Positions 34,981 through 48,000 of a stretch of 64,000 bases of DNA are shown here, piece after piece. The position numbers were made by a program, and so were the translations under genes. The notes below the pieces were generated by a model. It did no database searches, had not been told where the DNA came from, and worked only from the letters and a program-made list of their open reading frames with translations. Position 1 is the stretch's first letter. Every line of letters begins with the position of its first letter. The stretch comes from Trichoplax sp. H2 (taxonomy: Eukaryota; Placozoa; Uniplacotomia; Trichoplacea), in NCBI GenBank assembly GCA_003344405.1, contig NOWV01000002.1:1595864-1659863 (forward strand). The letters are read 5' to 3'.

Positions 34981-37900
34981 TTAATTTCTTACTGGTACTT
35001 CCATTAAAAATGCATCCATAACTTGTAAATCAGCTAATACATGTTCAGCTCTGTACACGAGACGTTATACTATCATGATATTATGATTTCTTTGAGATCG
35101 ACTAAATCTGCATGTGGGAAAACGGTAGCCGTGATAGATTAAGGGTATTAAATAAGTGAGAAATCAGAGAGAAGGATAGCAACAGAGGGTTTAAAGAGGT
35201 TTTATTTGACCAGCGATCGCGCGTATTAAAAGATTAGATGAACCGTGAGTTTAAGATACTAAAGTATTTGATGCACAATGCCAACGTAAAATGTTCAGGG
35301 TTTCGAATTACATTCCTTTATGGACCTTATTTTCTATCTGCAAGAATACTCAACAGTATCCCATAGCAGAACGGTTAAAATGTAATAAGAAATTTACGGA
35401 TCTTTACTTACACTATTGCGTTATTAGAAATCAGGGCCATTGTAAATTAAGTCTATGAATAAAATGCACACTGTAATAGATCGAAGTTTACAGCTGGTAG
35501 AAAGGAGTCTAAATAACATGCTCTACCTCTCGTAATAAGAGATATAAACCGCAATATTGACGATCAAGTTTTAATGAGAAGACCATAGCCGTCATACGTC
35601 ATTGTAGATTTTAGAGCCAAATAATACTATTCTGTTTTCAGTCTCTGCCATTGGTTGACTACCGTACATGCATTTCCAGTAAATTATTATTGATAACCCA
35701 TCTCTCCCTAATTGAATAAAGCCCATATATTTGACAGTATGAAAATATGCATTATCTGCAGTCAAAACAGATATTACTTGGATATAAAATTACGAGTAAA
35801 TAAGAAGCAGTTTTTGTAGTTACGAACAATCTAGATTATACTCGTGTACATATCTTAAATCAAAATTAAGTGAAATAATAAAATACTCTAATTGATTAAA
35901 AACAATGTTACAGTTGCTTGCGATATCTGATCTAGACTAGTCCATAACATTTTCACAATGATGTTCCTGAGATAATTATAGTCTCATTTAACGCATTATT
36001 TGAAAGCTATGTACAATGCACAATTCTTCTATATTGCTGCATTGTGACTAATTAATGTAAATACGGTATGATAGCTTTGCATCACTATTATTGATCGATA
36101 CTTATACTCTATGTGCATCCTCTTCAATTCACTGTTACCACAGTTACTTTGAAGATATCTACATATTAGACATGAGAAAGGTTCGGCTCAGCTTTATCAT
36201 CAAAAGTTATCTAGTAACAATTAGGATGCTTGCATGCCAAATTCATGAATAGAATCCTTTATTTTCACAATATAACTTGATGTGGTAGGATCGCATGCCT
36301 TGTTATGCACTATTTCTAATTATCACGTGCCATCATTGGATATGCTTTTTATTTTCGCTTTAGAAACGAGTATAAGCAGGTTAAGTAATAAAACAACAAA
36401 ATTGTCATGGCAATAAAATAATATATATCGGAAATAGGTACACTGCTGACGTTAGCTCTATCGAAATATACAAGTAAATTCAAAGCAGCAATTATCAGGA
36501 TCTTCTTCGTAGTTAATAGTAGGAAATCTAATATATTATTTCTAACGTGCAGTATTACAAATGACAACTTAATATCTATACTGAACATGAACTGTACCCA
36601 ATAGCATATCCGAATATTAAAATTATTGGTATAAAAGAATAAAATAAAAGAAAACAAAAATGCGTCCTTAAAAAAATCTCGCTTTTAATATATACTATTT
36701 AGCGCTACCGCAGGTACAAAAACAGTCAATCACTTGTGCACAAGAATCGATCATTGTCGATTCTAGGTAAAAAATTCTAACCATTGAAATAACTATACTA
36801 GGTAGTGATATAAATATAATATAGCACTATTTGCTTTAAACTCAGCTAGAAATAAATGACTAATCATAAATTTTATTATTAATTAATTACTTCGTAGAAT
36901 TGTACTCAAGCATCCATGGTCCTTTAATGGCAACTGGAAACTATATCGGAAAATATGAAATTTCCTTCTTAACAAATGGGCCTACGTATAAACTAATTTA
37001 TTACATTTCATTAGAGAATATGGTCTCGAAAATAATTAGTAAAGAAGAAAATATTAAATTCCGGTTGTTATGTGTGTTATACATATAGCAGTAAAGAATA
37101 AATATGTATGATAATAATACTGATACTACTTTTTAAAATATTTAGGTGCATTGTAAAAATTTGCAATTAACTCAAGACATTTTGTCGTCAAAATTTTTGA
37201 TGATTAGAATTTTATATCAATGCAATAGTTTTTTGTGGCTAACATGACAAAGTGTTCAATCTTAGAAAACAATTGAATATATACAATTTACTAACCTAAA
37301 GTAAAGAACAATATATATCATATTATAATTCTTTTGAAAGGCTATTATACCGCTTGCACTTTATGAAATATAGCAGTAAGTAAAGTATTGATACTAGATC
37401 TTATATTGAGTTTTATAGTTGCTACAGCAATACAAATAAGAATTCGTAAAATTTACACTATGTCGTAGTAAAAGATGACTTATATACAGTAGGAATGCAA
37501 AGAATATGTAAAGTAGTTCTTTATTATTTTAGCAACATATGCTACGTAAAGGTACTGTATCAACTGCTATTCCATAGCTAAAACGATCTTCTTAATGTTG
37601 TAATATAACTATTAATGGCGATAGTATCATGGAAATAAAATTTAATAGCAAAAGAAATTAAATCAGAAATTAATGACATAAACTTTCTTTCATCGAATGA
37701 AATTTTGGTCTATATTAGTTTCTTGGTGACGAATCCTATCCTCTCTATTGCATTCACAACTTTCATAACTTCTATTCTTCGGTAAATTTGATAATTAATG
37801 GTTACAGATCGCCAGAGTGTAACTGAAATTTTTTTAATTTAAAGTAATTAATGTTTATTGACTTCAATTTTGGGAAATTAATAACCAATTCAATAAAGGA

Positions 37901-38299
37901 GATCATTATTATTTAACTATTTTCCTCACAGGACGTTTATTACTTGAACAAACGACCTGATCATAGAAAAGAAGATGCTCATCAAATAATACCGATTCGT
38001 AAGGCTTATATCTGAAAAAGAATCTATAGAATCAACACATAATAGATATTTAGCAGTTAATTATCTGGTCAATACATTATTATAGGCTATTTTAAAATAA
38101 TCATTATAAATCTATTTCAATCATCGTAATATTCATAAACCTATTTATACTTTAAGTGTATTAGAACATCCTTTATTACTTATATGATATCATAAGTACA
38201 GCTATAAAGAGCGCCATCGAAGTGAACCTGATTCAGTATATTAAAGATTCAGCTACATTCATATTAATACTAGACATCTAGCAGTCCACATATTTAACC
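33139..38299. other. Intergenic, mosaic of duplicated flanks
   Basis: No gene. The part to ~34980 belongs to duplication unit 3. The parts near 35438-35700 and 36885-36990 are diverged copies of 24246-24480 and 24808-24910. From ~37335 it is the upstream half of unit 4. The 102-codon minus-strand frame at 36349-36657 is hydrophobic and AT-driven; I see no reason to call it a gene. Confidence 0.5.
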
Positions 38300-41170
38300 A
38301 TGCCTTTCTCGTTCCTACAAGATCATCACGCAGCTCGAATCATTGCCTGGTCTATTGGCATATTCGGTGTTTTAAGCAATCTTGCAATTTTATGGCGTAA
38401 CAATAAATATAAATTCGTTAAAACTTTTAATAGCAATCCATTGGATAATCGCCGTAATCAACCTGCAAAGAAAGTGTCTACGATTATTAATTATTTAATC
38501 TGTCACTTGGCAACTGCTGATCTCCTAGGCGCCTCTTATCTAATTATTATTGCTTCTGCTGATCTTTACTATGGCTATCATCATCCAAATATGTTTCAAA
38601 ATCCTAGTCCTGGAAATAGTACGAATCTCTGGCTTCTTAGTCCTTTTTGTCATCTTAGTCGTTTCTTAATTTTCTGTACTTCTATAGTATCTATTCTGAT
38701 AACATTTGTGATTGCAATAGATCGCTTTATTACTGTTATTTTCCTCCGTTATAGATTACGATTAAATATCTTTCGTTGTCAAATGATCATTTTAGCATGT
38801 TGGCTTTTCAGTATAGGCTATGCTCTCATTCCAACTATCCGTAATATTATTGTAATGCACCCGGTATCGAAGTATCGATTTGATATGGTTTCGAATCTTT
38901 GCCTATATCTCGATGTAGTACCATATTACTCCGCAGCTTACATCCTATCCAGGCAAATTATTTACTTTACGTTAATCGGACTGATTGCAATGATGTATCT
39001 ATTAATTATAATTTATATTAAAGCTAGAGGACGCAATTTAGGATCTCGAAAGAACAGAGTTGAAAAAAGGATATTTCTTATTATGATCATTATAACTATC
39101 TCCAATATTTGCAGTCTCCTACCTTCATTCCTTGTGTTTACGCTAGCCCGAGATGAATCTTCCTTGGTCGCTATTCAATCTTTTCAGCGTACTTTCACAA
39201 TATTCATAGTTGCTGTATTCGCAAATACTGCAATCAATCCAATTGTATATTTTGCATTAACCACTTCAATTAAAAATAGAGCCCCTTTCTTGAGGTTTAG
39301 TACTAAAAAAAATAAGGTAAGACCTGTAAATAAACCCGAAAATTTCAAGCCAAAATGAAATATTTCAGCTATATGCCATCGTTTCTTGATGTACACCAAG
39401 TTCTATATTAATATTCAATATGTTAATTTATAACTGGCATGGAATTTTACAGATGATTTACAATGCTGTGCAATCTTTGGAGCAACTGCAAATAAACAAT
39501 TATCGTATTTCTGTATGCAGGATTGTTAGTTCTAACTGTATTTATCTACGTTCTTGTTTCGCTAACATTTTTTTAGTACTTGAGACTATATCTTGCAGTG
39601 TATATAGATATTAAACTATAAATGAAACAGCCCAGTATTAAGAGACTTTGAAATACGTTGCTAAGAATTATGGAATGTACTAAGTAATCATTATTAATTT
39701 TAATAATTAGGTTTCATGGTTGTTGCTATGTTTTCTTGATATTATCTTTAAGCAATTATTCCAATAGCATAATATCATAAGTTTTCTGCCAGTATTTATT
39801 ATCATTCTAAGATAATTTCCAATAGTATACAGTACCAATGAGTTCGTAAGTACTTATCAAAATGCTAATCTGTGATTATTTATAATTGTCAAGGGTGTAA
39901 GGAAGTTGACTTAATTATTCAAGTTGGTCCCTGATATACGTATTGTGTCTTATATTACCAATAAACTTTACGGAGGCTTAAAATTCAAAAATATTGACAA
40001 TCAACAGTATAGATCGTTACTTTAATACTTTGCAACTTAAAAATTGTTCTTTCTGAAATATTTGATAGTTTTGTCATTAGCGCTATCGAATTTTTTTGCT
40101 GAACATCCAATGGTCTACGTCTCCTTTTATTCACCAATCTCAAGTAGAACTTTCTAGAGAATTTCTATTAGAAGTACCTGCTTCAGTCATACTCTAAAGG
40201 GACTATTGTAATTGCAATAGTCAGAGATTAAAATATTGTTCTGGTATAAATTTTAACTTAGTTATTGATAAATGGCCATTGATAAGTTAATACTGCAGTC
40301 ATACTGTCTATAATAATATGCTGTTACATCTCCAAAATACCGATTCTACGCTGATCAAATACTTGTTATTTTAAAGCTCCTAAGGTTATTGAAGAATTTA
40401 TTATAATCCTGCTTAAGCCATCTTAGAATTTCAGAGCCTTAACATACTAGTATTATTCTAAATTGAAAGCAATTAAACACATGGCGTAAAAAGCGGCATA
40501 CACTAAAAGAATTTAGAATAAGATCTTAGAACATTAACTCATTTCTCGTTCCAGTCAGGTAATAATTTGGTTGTAATAAAATTGAAAGCAGCTGGTTTTA
40601 AAATGATACACCTGTTTTGGCCTACTTAGGAAATTTACTGTGCCATTGATAGGAAATTTCCTGCCGTAGTAATAAACAAAATTTTGTGTTATTACTCCGA
40701 ATGAAACGGTGTACATATTTTATCTGATTAATTAAGTATATTATAGTTTTTCGTCGATATCGAAGGTAGCTTAAATTACAATTCACAAGCGGTTCATAAT
40801 GTTTGACATATATGAATAACCTCATCCGTAAATCTCTAACATTAATAGCAGAAATTACTCAGTCTTTGGAATATTGGTGTTGAAGTAAGCCTGAATTAAA
40901 ATGAATGCCAAAGCCAGTTACTTTCATCAACATATAGGATATAATTAAGGTCTCTTTTAAATCCAAATACAGTTTCCTATTTATATTATCTATCATTTCT
41001 TAGCTTCCTACTTCACAATCACTACACATCTGAATGAATAAATAACAAAGTACCCTAATGTACTTCTAGATGATAATGCTATTCAAAGTACAAACTCCGG
41101 TTGTAACATAGAATAACAAAAAGAAAATATTTTCATAAATTATATCATGGTCGGCAGATTTGGCTAATTA
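37335..41170 (+). repeat. Older segmental duplication, unit 4
   Basis: Partner of 31078-34980, with the receptor 38300-39358 at the equivalent place. Confidence 0.8.
38300..39358 (+). CDS. Class A GPCR, LGR/GRL101-like 7TM
   Basis: 352 residues from ATG 38300, tandem paralogue of 32098-33138. TM1 ~11-33 (N27), TM2 ~63-87 (D74), C117, TM3 to D141-R142-F143, W168, ECL2 C201, TM5 ~219-241, TM6 ~256-283 (S-L-L-P), TM7 ~296-320 with N313-P-I-V-Y. ECL1 sequon N106. The tail is longer (~32 residues) and strongly basic with a Lys/Pro-rich end. The ICL2 region after DRF differs from the paralogue (L-R-Y-R-L-R against S-H-S-K-L-R), where G-protein contacts are usually made. Ligand unknown. Confidence 0.93.
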   Translation: MPFSFLQDHHAARIIAWSIGIFGVLSNLAILWRNNKYKFVKTFNSNPLDNRRNQPAKKVSTIINYLICHLATADLLGASYLIIIASADLYYGYHHPNMFQNPSPGNSTNLWLLSPFCHLSRFLIFCTSIVSILITFVIAIDRFITVIFLRYRLRLNIFRCQMIILACWLFSIGYALIPTIRNIIVMHPVSKYRFDMVSNLCLYLDVVPYYSAAYILSRQIIYFTLIGLIAMMYLLIIIYIKARGRNLGSRKNRVEKRIFLIMIIITISNICSLLPSFLVFTLARDESSLVAIQSFQRTFTIFIVAVFANTAINPIVYFALTTSIKNRAPFLRFSTKKNKVRPVNKPENFKPK

Positions 41171-42918
41171 ATAATCTATTAATGTTTAAATTGGTAAAGT
41201 AAATATTCAATTATGTATACAGTACACAATAACCAACGAAAACATCCAACAGGTCAAGAAAAAAATATTCTATTACTGTTCCTGTAAAAATTTCTTCATT
41301 GATCAACTATCCATCCTAATCATTAAAAAATTAACTTGACGGCTTTGAGCCCCAATATATGGAAAAGCAATTTCATAAAGGTTTGCTTATAAGCGATTAA
41401 TGAAGTGTGATATAGTGTACATTAGGTGGCTAACGTCAAATGCATAGTAAGAGAGTTTAAAATGGTGTTAATTATGTTCTCATCAGGTTTCTTTTTGAGT
41501 TCTTTTCTTGACTACTTTAAATATTTATAAATGTCTAGCATTAACTTTATTAATTCTACGGTATTCAACCGGAAACAACATTTTTTCCTAAACATACCAA
41601 CATAAATCGTTTGTTTTTTGCAAAAAATGTTTTTAATTTTAAGAATATTATTAAAATTTCTCAACTTTCGTATGAATTAAAATCACCAATTTCTTTCTTC
41701 TCTCTTAGTTAGCAGCTAGCTCAATTTAAAAAAGTAAAGGTAGCGCAGAAAAACAAATAATAATCTTTATTAACACTATCACCACAGTTAAAGCCTCAAG
41801 TTACGCAAAATTTTCATCTATTTGTAGTTATTTTTATATATCGCTAACCCTCTTTTACAAATACATCAAATATCTATTTATTATATAATTTAAAAAACAA
41901 TTTAAATTACTTCCAAAGTAATCGTTTATTAATTGATACTAAATACTAAACATTTTTGTTTATGGGTATTGAATAATTCAGCCACACCGCAGGCATATTT
42001 GAGTACATTGTTCATACAATGAAATAAATTCTAAATTTTCTTCGATCAATGCTAAGCAAAACGAGTTCGGTCAGTTGAAATATTTAGAAATTTTTATTCG
42101 TCCGTAAAATATCTTACTTTAAGGAATTATCGGCGATTATTGAAAGAACTAGGTAAAATGTGATAGCGGTACAATCGAGTAGTGGACAATGTCAACTATC
42201 CAACTGGTCCTCTATTGTAGCTCTTGTATAATATAAAGCAATGCTATATAACTGATTAAAAATTAATAAATACTTAGATAAGAAAATAATTGCTTTTACT
42301 AAATATTTTTCTTAGTTTTTCTATTACTCATTATTATTTATAACCTTTAGACCTTACGTAAGCTGAAGACTTCCACATATTCGCCTAGTCTAATTCTCCT
42401 TACAAGCAGCACCTTCATTTAGAGAAAATATACTCATTTTCTTATTATATTACCAATACAACAGTTTGAAACAAGGCAATCGTGCAACATGGAGATCTTT
42501 ATTAAGCGAGAATAATAGACTAACAGGCTTAAATATAATTTAAAGCAATTCAAGACTAAAAACATATACCAATCAAATATTAGTAAGATTCCAATTTATT
42601 AGTCCAAAAATACCTCTTCTAAAATATTTAAGCTTGATCTATGAACCGTATGAAAGTTAGCCACTAGATGGTTTATCAGATACCAATAAATAAGTCATCA
42701 AAAAAGCAGCGCTGTAATCAGGGTTGAAGTATTTAAAGCCACATAATACTGAACAGTGAAGCGTATAGTCATAGCAGTAAACTCGCGCTAATTTGATGTG
42801 ATTGTTAGTATCGATAACAGTTATTTATTAATGTCTAGAATCTTCGCTTTTCTTTGATTTTTTGCATCTTGGGCATGATCAAGTTAAATCAATACGTAAT
42901 AAGTTTATTTTAAACTTA
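39359..42918. other. Intergenic, partly duplicated flank
   Basis: To ~41170 this is the 3' flank of duplication unit 4. Beyond that nothing is recognised. Confidence 0.5.
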
Positions 42919-43870
42919 TATCAGCATACATCCATTATTTCGGCATAAATTTTAGGACTAATTGGATTTATAGCCAATGTGGTCTACTCCTAACTGCTAC
43001 AAAACGTTGTTATATGAATAGTAATGATGCTATTCTTAGCCGCCCTAAATGCAGACGAGTACATCCAACGGCTCGAATACTACTGATCAATCTAATGATC
43101 GTCGATTTTTTGGCGCAGTTTATCTTACCATTGTTGCTATTGCTACTACTGTTTACAACGTTCATCCTCACATCGGAGGGAATCATTCTCTACTAGATGG
43201 GGATGTCAACTGCAGTAATAGTCTTTTTGTCATGTTGTGGGCAATTAATCCATTTTGTAGCCTTGCTAGATTCCTTTACTTTCTCTCGATGACTACGTCA
43301 ATTTTATTAATACTTTTAATAGCGATTGAACGGTACTTGGTATTAATTCGATCGCTTCGGTCAACAACAGCAAATGTTAGTGGTTTTAAGATCATTTTAG
43401 TATTATGTTGGCTATTTTGTATCGCTAGAGCTCTCTATTCTACAATACGAGCTCTATTAATTTCACATCTGGTAAAAAATCAGACACAAATCAATTTAAT
43501 GTTATGCTTACTGGCTGATACTGACATTTGAAATACGATATTTAAATATACTTAATGTAAGTATATTTTATGTTGGATTTATCCTGACCGTTATTATTCA
43601 TACAGCATTATTGATCCGGCTACACCAAATTAAAGGCTTAGTTTAATATAATCAAGTAAAGTCGGAAATACCCTTAGCTAAGACACTCATTTATATAACT
43701 CTTAGCAATTTTATATCCATGATTCCAATTACTGTTATCATTATGTGCCACATATAGCGTTACCTATTATTATGAGTTCAACTTTTATGCACACCAGCCC
43801 AATTTATGTCGTATTCATGTATATCATCTCAATAGGCAATCCTCTAATCTATTTAAAGCCAACAAATTAA
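42919..43870 (+). pseudogene. Class A GPCR pseudogene, sister of the receptor at 3247
   Basis: Whole-length relic in shifting frames. TM1 in frame 1 (42919-42993: Y-Q-H at the start, G-F-I-A-N near the end) with TAA at 42946 where the sister has Trp, and a second stop at 42994. The first half of TM2 in frame 3 (~43071-43112, L-I-N-L-M-I-V-D), then frame 2 from ~43115 for the rest of TM2, ECL1, TM3 (P-F-C; E-R-Y), TM4 and the ECL2 Cys, up to TGA at 43529. From 43530 the match continues in frame 3 (TM5, TM6) with stops at 43644 and 43755. TM7 is in frame 2 (N-P-L-I-Y at 43838-43852), ending at TAA 43868-43870. The 160-codon open stretch is only the middle of this gene. It is too broken to function as a receptor. 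Confidence 0.88.
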
Positions 43871-44392
43871 ACGGAAAACATCGATACCAAGCCATTCGTA
43901 TTAATTTTAAATAACGACAATAACGTATCCTGCATGTTCAGATGCAAAATTTGTACGATATTAAATTACTAGCTGGTCTGCTACAACTACTATAGCCACA
44001 TATAAAATCTATTAATGAATTATGTTTAGCATAGTTTTATATACGTACGCTTATTAAGTTTACGGCAACTGTATAATAGTCCAGCTAATGTTCTTAAATC
44101 TATCACTATTTTAAAATTATCTTCAACAGGCCAATTCCATCATGACTTAGATATCATAAAATCAAACACTTTCTCTTTGGCTTTTTCATCCACCTTCATC
44201 TTTTATTTCCGTCAGAACTTGTACTCCTAATGACGCACAGTACGAAACACAGTATGCGTATATTAAAGAATCTTTAAAAATTTTTTAAATTTGTCCTTTG
44301 TAGCAATGACTCTTATACTTCATCGCCAGTCAGCTAATCTAATGGAGGTATATTGTGTTATTATATTGGACATTAGTAATCCTAAAAATTAA
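43871..44392. other. Intergenic, nothing recognised
   Basis: AT-rich DNA between the pseudogene and a solo LTR. Confidence 0.5.
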
Positions 44393-44397
44393 CGGAG

Positions 44398-44998
44398 TGT
44401 GACAGAGTACAGACTCCGTAAATTAATCGTAGCGTTAGTTTTAGTAACAAAGATTTTAATAGTTTGTTAATAACCTTTATTTATTAGGTACTCGTTAATG
44501 GTAATTTTATTAGTAGTCTAGTCATACTTGTTGTAGACTCTGAGCAGAATAGTGTACTTACAGAGGTGACAACTAATATTCACACATAGTAATTTCTGTT
44601 ACTTTGTTGCGAGCCTTTGATTGTTAATTGGCTCTTAATTAGTTCGTAACTCATTAGTGTTGTTTACGCCGTCTGCCATGCTGAACCATATAAGACAGCC
44701 GGCTATACAAAACTTTATATTTTTAGGGTTATTCACCTAAGCTGTGTACAGAGTGCAGCCGAACTAGGGTATATAAAGCCCGGTGCTCTCATTAATTAGT
44801 TAGTCGACGATTGACCGTGTAGTGCACGCGTGTAGTTAGAGTAGTCTTGGATGTCAAGACTACCCTGGTTTAATAACCTAATTTAAAAGCCTAAGTCTAG
44901 TCTACTCTTAGCCCGTTGGGGCACATTTGGCTATTGTAGCCTTAGTATTTATGCAAATTCAAAGACTCAGGATTTCTTGTCGTGAGCTGAACACGACA
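44398..44998 (+). mobile_element. Solo LTR, family D (601 bp)
   Basis: TGTGACAGAG ... GAACACGACA with flanks CGGAG (44393-44397) and CCGAG (44999-45003), 4 of 5 matching. It is less AT-rich than its surroundings and has a strong TATA region, ATATAAAGCCCGG, at ~44771, followed by a 9-bp hairpin (GTAGTCTTG / CAAGACTAC). No coding sequence inside or beside it. Confidence 0.76.
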
Positions 44999-45003
44999 CC
45001 GAG

Positions 45004-48000
45004 CAATGTCGAAAAGTTTTCAAACGCGTTAAGTAATGAATAAAATGAAATATGCTTAATTTACTTCACTCTATACTGTATAAAGCTTTTAAAGCAATAA
45101 TCTTAACAAATCCTGCAAACACGGATAAAAATCACGTGTATGCTGACATTTAAATTTACCAGAATAATTCTAAAACTATCATTTAACTACATTTTAATAC
45201 TAAATTATTTTATCATTTGCACTTCAATTAAATTATAGAAATTAATACAGTATCATACTCGAATAAGGTCCAATCACATAATTAGATAAAAATAATATAA
45301 AAATCTGTTCTTATTATATCATTAGTAGCTAGAATTTCAGTAATTCGTTACAGTTTTACTCTAAATATTAATAATAATATTTTATTGTCGCCTTTTTGGA
45401 TTCATAAGCTCAATGCTATCTCGATTAGAAATCACGATAGAAAAGTTAAAACCAAAGCCATTTTTGTTGTTACTAGCGTCTATGCTTAACTCCCTCATTG
45501 AAATATTCTTGGCTATTTTCTTGAGTAATCTATTTGACTAATCTGTATTTAGGATTTCTATAGTTAGATTTTAATTTCACCATCTACTTCTGGTCTTGCA
45601 GTTATGAAGAAAACTGACTAATCAAAACATCATACATTGAAGATAGAGGATGAACTTTGGCATATTTATTCTCAGGATATAGATGAATTCATTTTCGACT
45701 AAAATTTGTCTCATTAAACAGAATTTATTTTTCTAACTTTTTACTTTCAAATATTTTCGCTGCCATGAATTAATGGACAATGAACAGAATTAGAATATTC
45801 TGTACCTAAATTAATCTCTTACTGAGATCTAAAAGAGTTTAAAATCATATATTAACCGATTTTTAACTCAAACATTTTCTTGCTTATAGAAAGTATGATC
45901 TTTACAACCGCGCTTTAGATTTACAGATCACATTAAAATACTTCGGTAAAATATTGATTAGTAAATAATTTCATAGAATTTTCTATTATTACGAAGAATA
46001 ATTCTTAATTTACCAATTTTGGGTCAAATCACACCTCATAATTCAGTTAACAACAATCATGCTATAAGCACGTTCTTAAATTTCATCACACTGTTATAAA
46101 TGAGCCCTGCCGAAAAGTATCTTAAATCACGATTCAATTTATCATTTACTGTTGATACATAACAATTTTAGAAGTATCAACATAAATCTTCATTAGGTCT
46201 GAGAACAAAAATAGTATTCATAAATTATCAAAATATATAATACTAAATAGTTATAGTCGTTGACATTCTCATTATCATGTTATGGAATCAAATCATTTTA
46301 ATTCTTACAATATTAAATCATCAAAACTACTAGCCAAGTTACAATAAATGGATGTTAAAGGCTCTAGATCGATATGAAAGAGTAAAGAATATTATAACGG
46401 TCTTATGATGACCTTCGTAGCTGAACCTAGAAATAGAGTCTATTAAATACTACGGACCTATTTTTTAACACAAACTGGGATGTAGGTGCTGCATAATTTC
46501 AACATACAGGAATTTAGGCAAAATAAAATCTTCCAATTTACAAAATAACCTATGAAAGATATTTATAGAATATAGCTATAAATAATACGCGCAAGAAAGT
46601 TTTATTCTTAGATTGGCTTCTGCAAACATCTTATTGAAATGTAAATGATATATTTTGTTGAACACCGAATTAAACCCAGCATTTAAGTACTTATCATTCT
46701 TCATCATATATTGCTGTATCATATTGTTACCATATCACTTACTAAAGTGGATGCAGTATGTATTTGTTTACCAATGTCATGCACATATGTTATAACAATT
46801 AATCGATAATTTAATAGCTCCAATATAGTACATCAGTAATAATACTACTCTCGATAATAAAATGTTTCAATTTTGGGCTGATGGAATTCTTTCCCTTGAT
46901 TGAAGATTTTATTACGATACTGATTTCACTGTTACAGTAAATAAGATCGACCATTTCTATCCTAATTTGATTGATAATCAATATCTACTAACAACTACTG
47001 GAAAATACAAATGAAAGATGCCCATAGTCTTAAAACTATTAGCCTGCACATATAATTGATGAGTGATTTGCAATTAAGATATACGACTATTATTATGTCA
47101 TTGTGTGATACAAAATAGCAATTTTTCGTAGCAGCATAAGCACGTACGCATTGGGAATATTTTTGTTGCGACACACTTGTATATTAGTAAATTGTCCATT
47201 GCAGCGTTCAGTAGTAATGATTTGGTTACAGTGTAAAAATTTTATGGCAAATTTTTAACTATCATTTTAAGCTTATCGGTGATTAATATTTCGGATCACA
47301 TTAATCACTCTTTTAACTAATCCATTTAAATATATTTCACACGAATACAAATTCATGCCTGCTGACACAACCAATACGTATTGTTTATTGACATTAATTG
47401 TACGTATAGGCGCTGTAGTTGCACGAAATTATAGACAGAACGTATAAAAGCGAGTAAGTTTTCATAGTAAAATGAGTTCGTCAATCAATCGTTTACGCAT
47501 AAAGAGACGATCTATATTGTTTCTGTCGTGAAACTTAATAAAGAAATTTATAGTTTTGACGGAGAAGTGATCATAATAAGCTGTTTGAGATAGGAGAAGA
47601 TCCAGGAATATCTCCGATTTATCTTTGTCACAATACCTAATTACTATCCAGGCATAAACTGACGTGATTGCAGCTGGAGGTCAAAATAGTCATTTTAAAT
47701 GACTTTTATTGCATTACAGAATAGAAATTTGTGAACAAAGTGTGTTTGCAGGGATTATAAATTCGTAACATATTTACCCTAAACTGCGTAGAAATTGTTA
47801 AAGGGTTAAGGCAGTTATTAAACTTTCCCTTGAAATTTCACTCTATCATTTCTATTCTGTTCTAATTGTGTATTGAATACTTTTTGCTTATACATTAAAA
47901 ATACGTTTAAGTACTAAAATCAATTTGCTTAATTGTTTATGGTAATCAAAAATTTCTAAAGCATTATCGGGGTTAATAGAGAAAAAATATTTTATTAACG

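Noticed and set aside
36349-36657. 102-codon hydrophobic frame on the minus strand
   Set aside because: AT-driven Ile/Leu/Phe/Tyr composition, no family pattern, no splice or start context.
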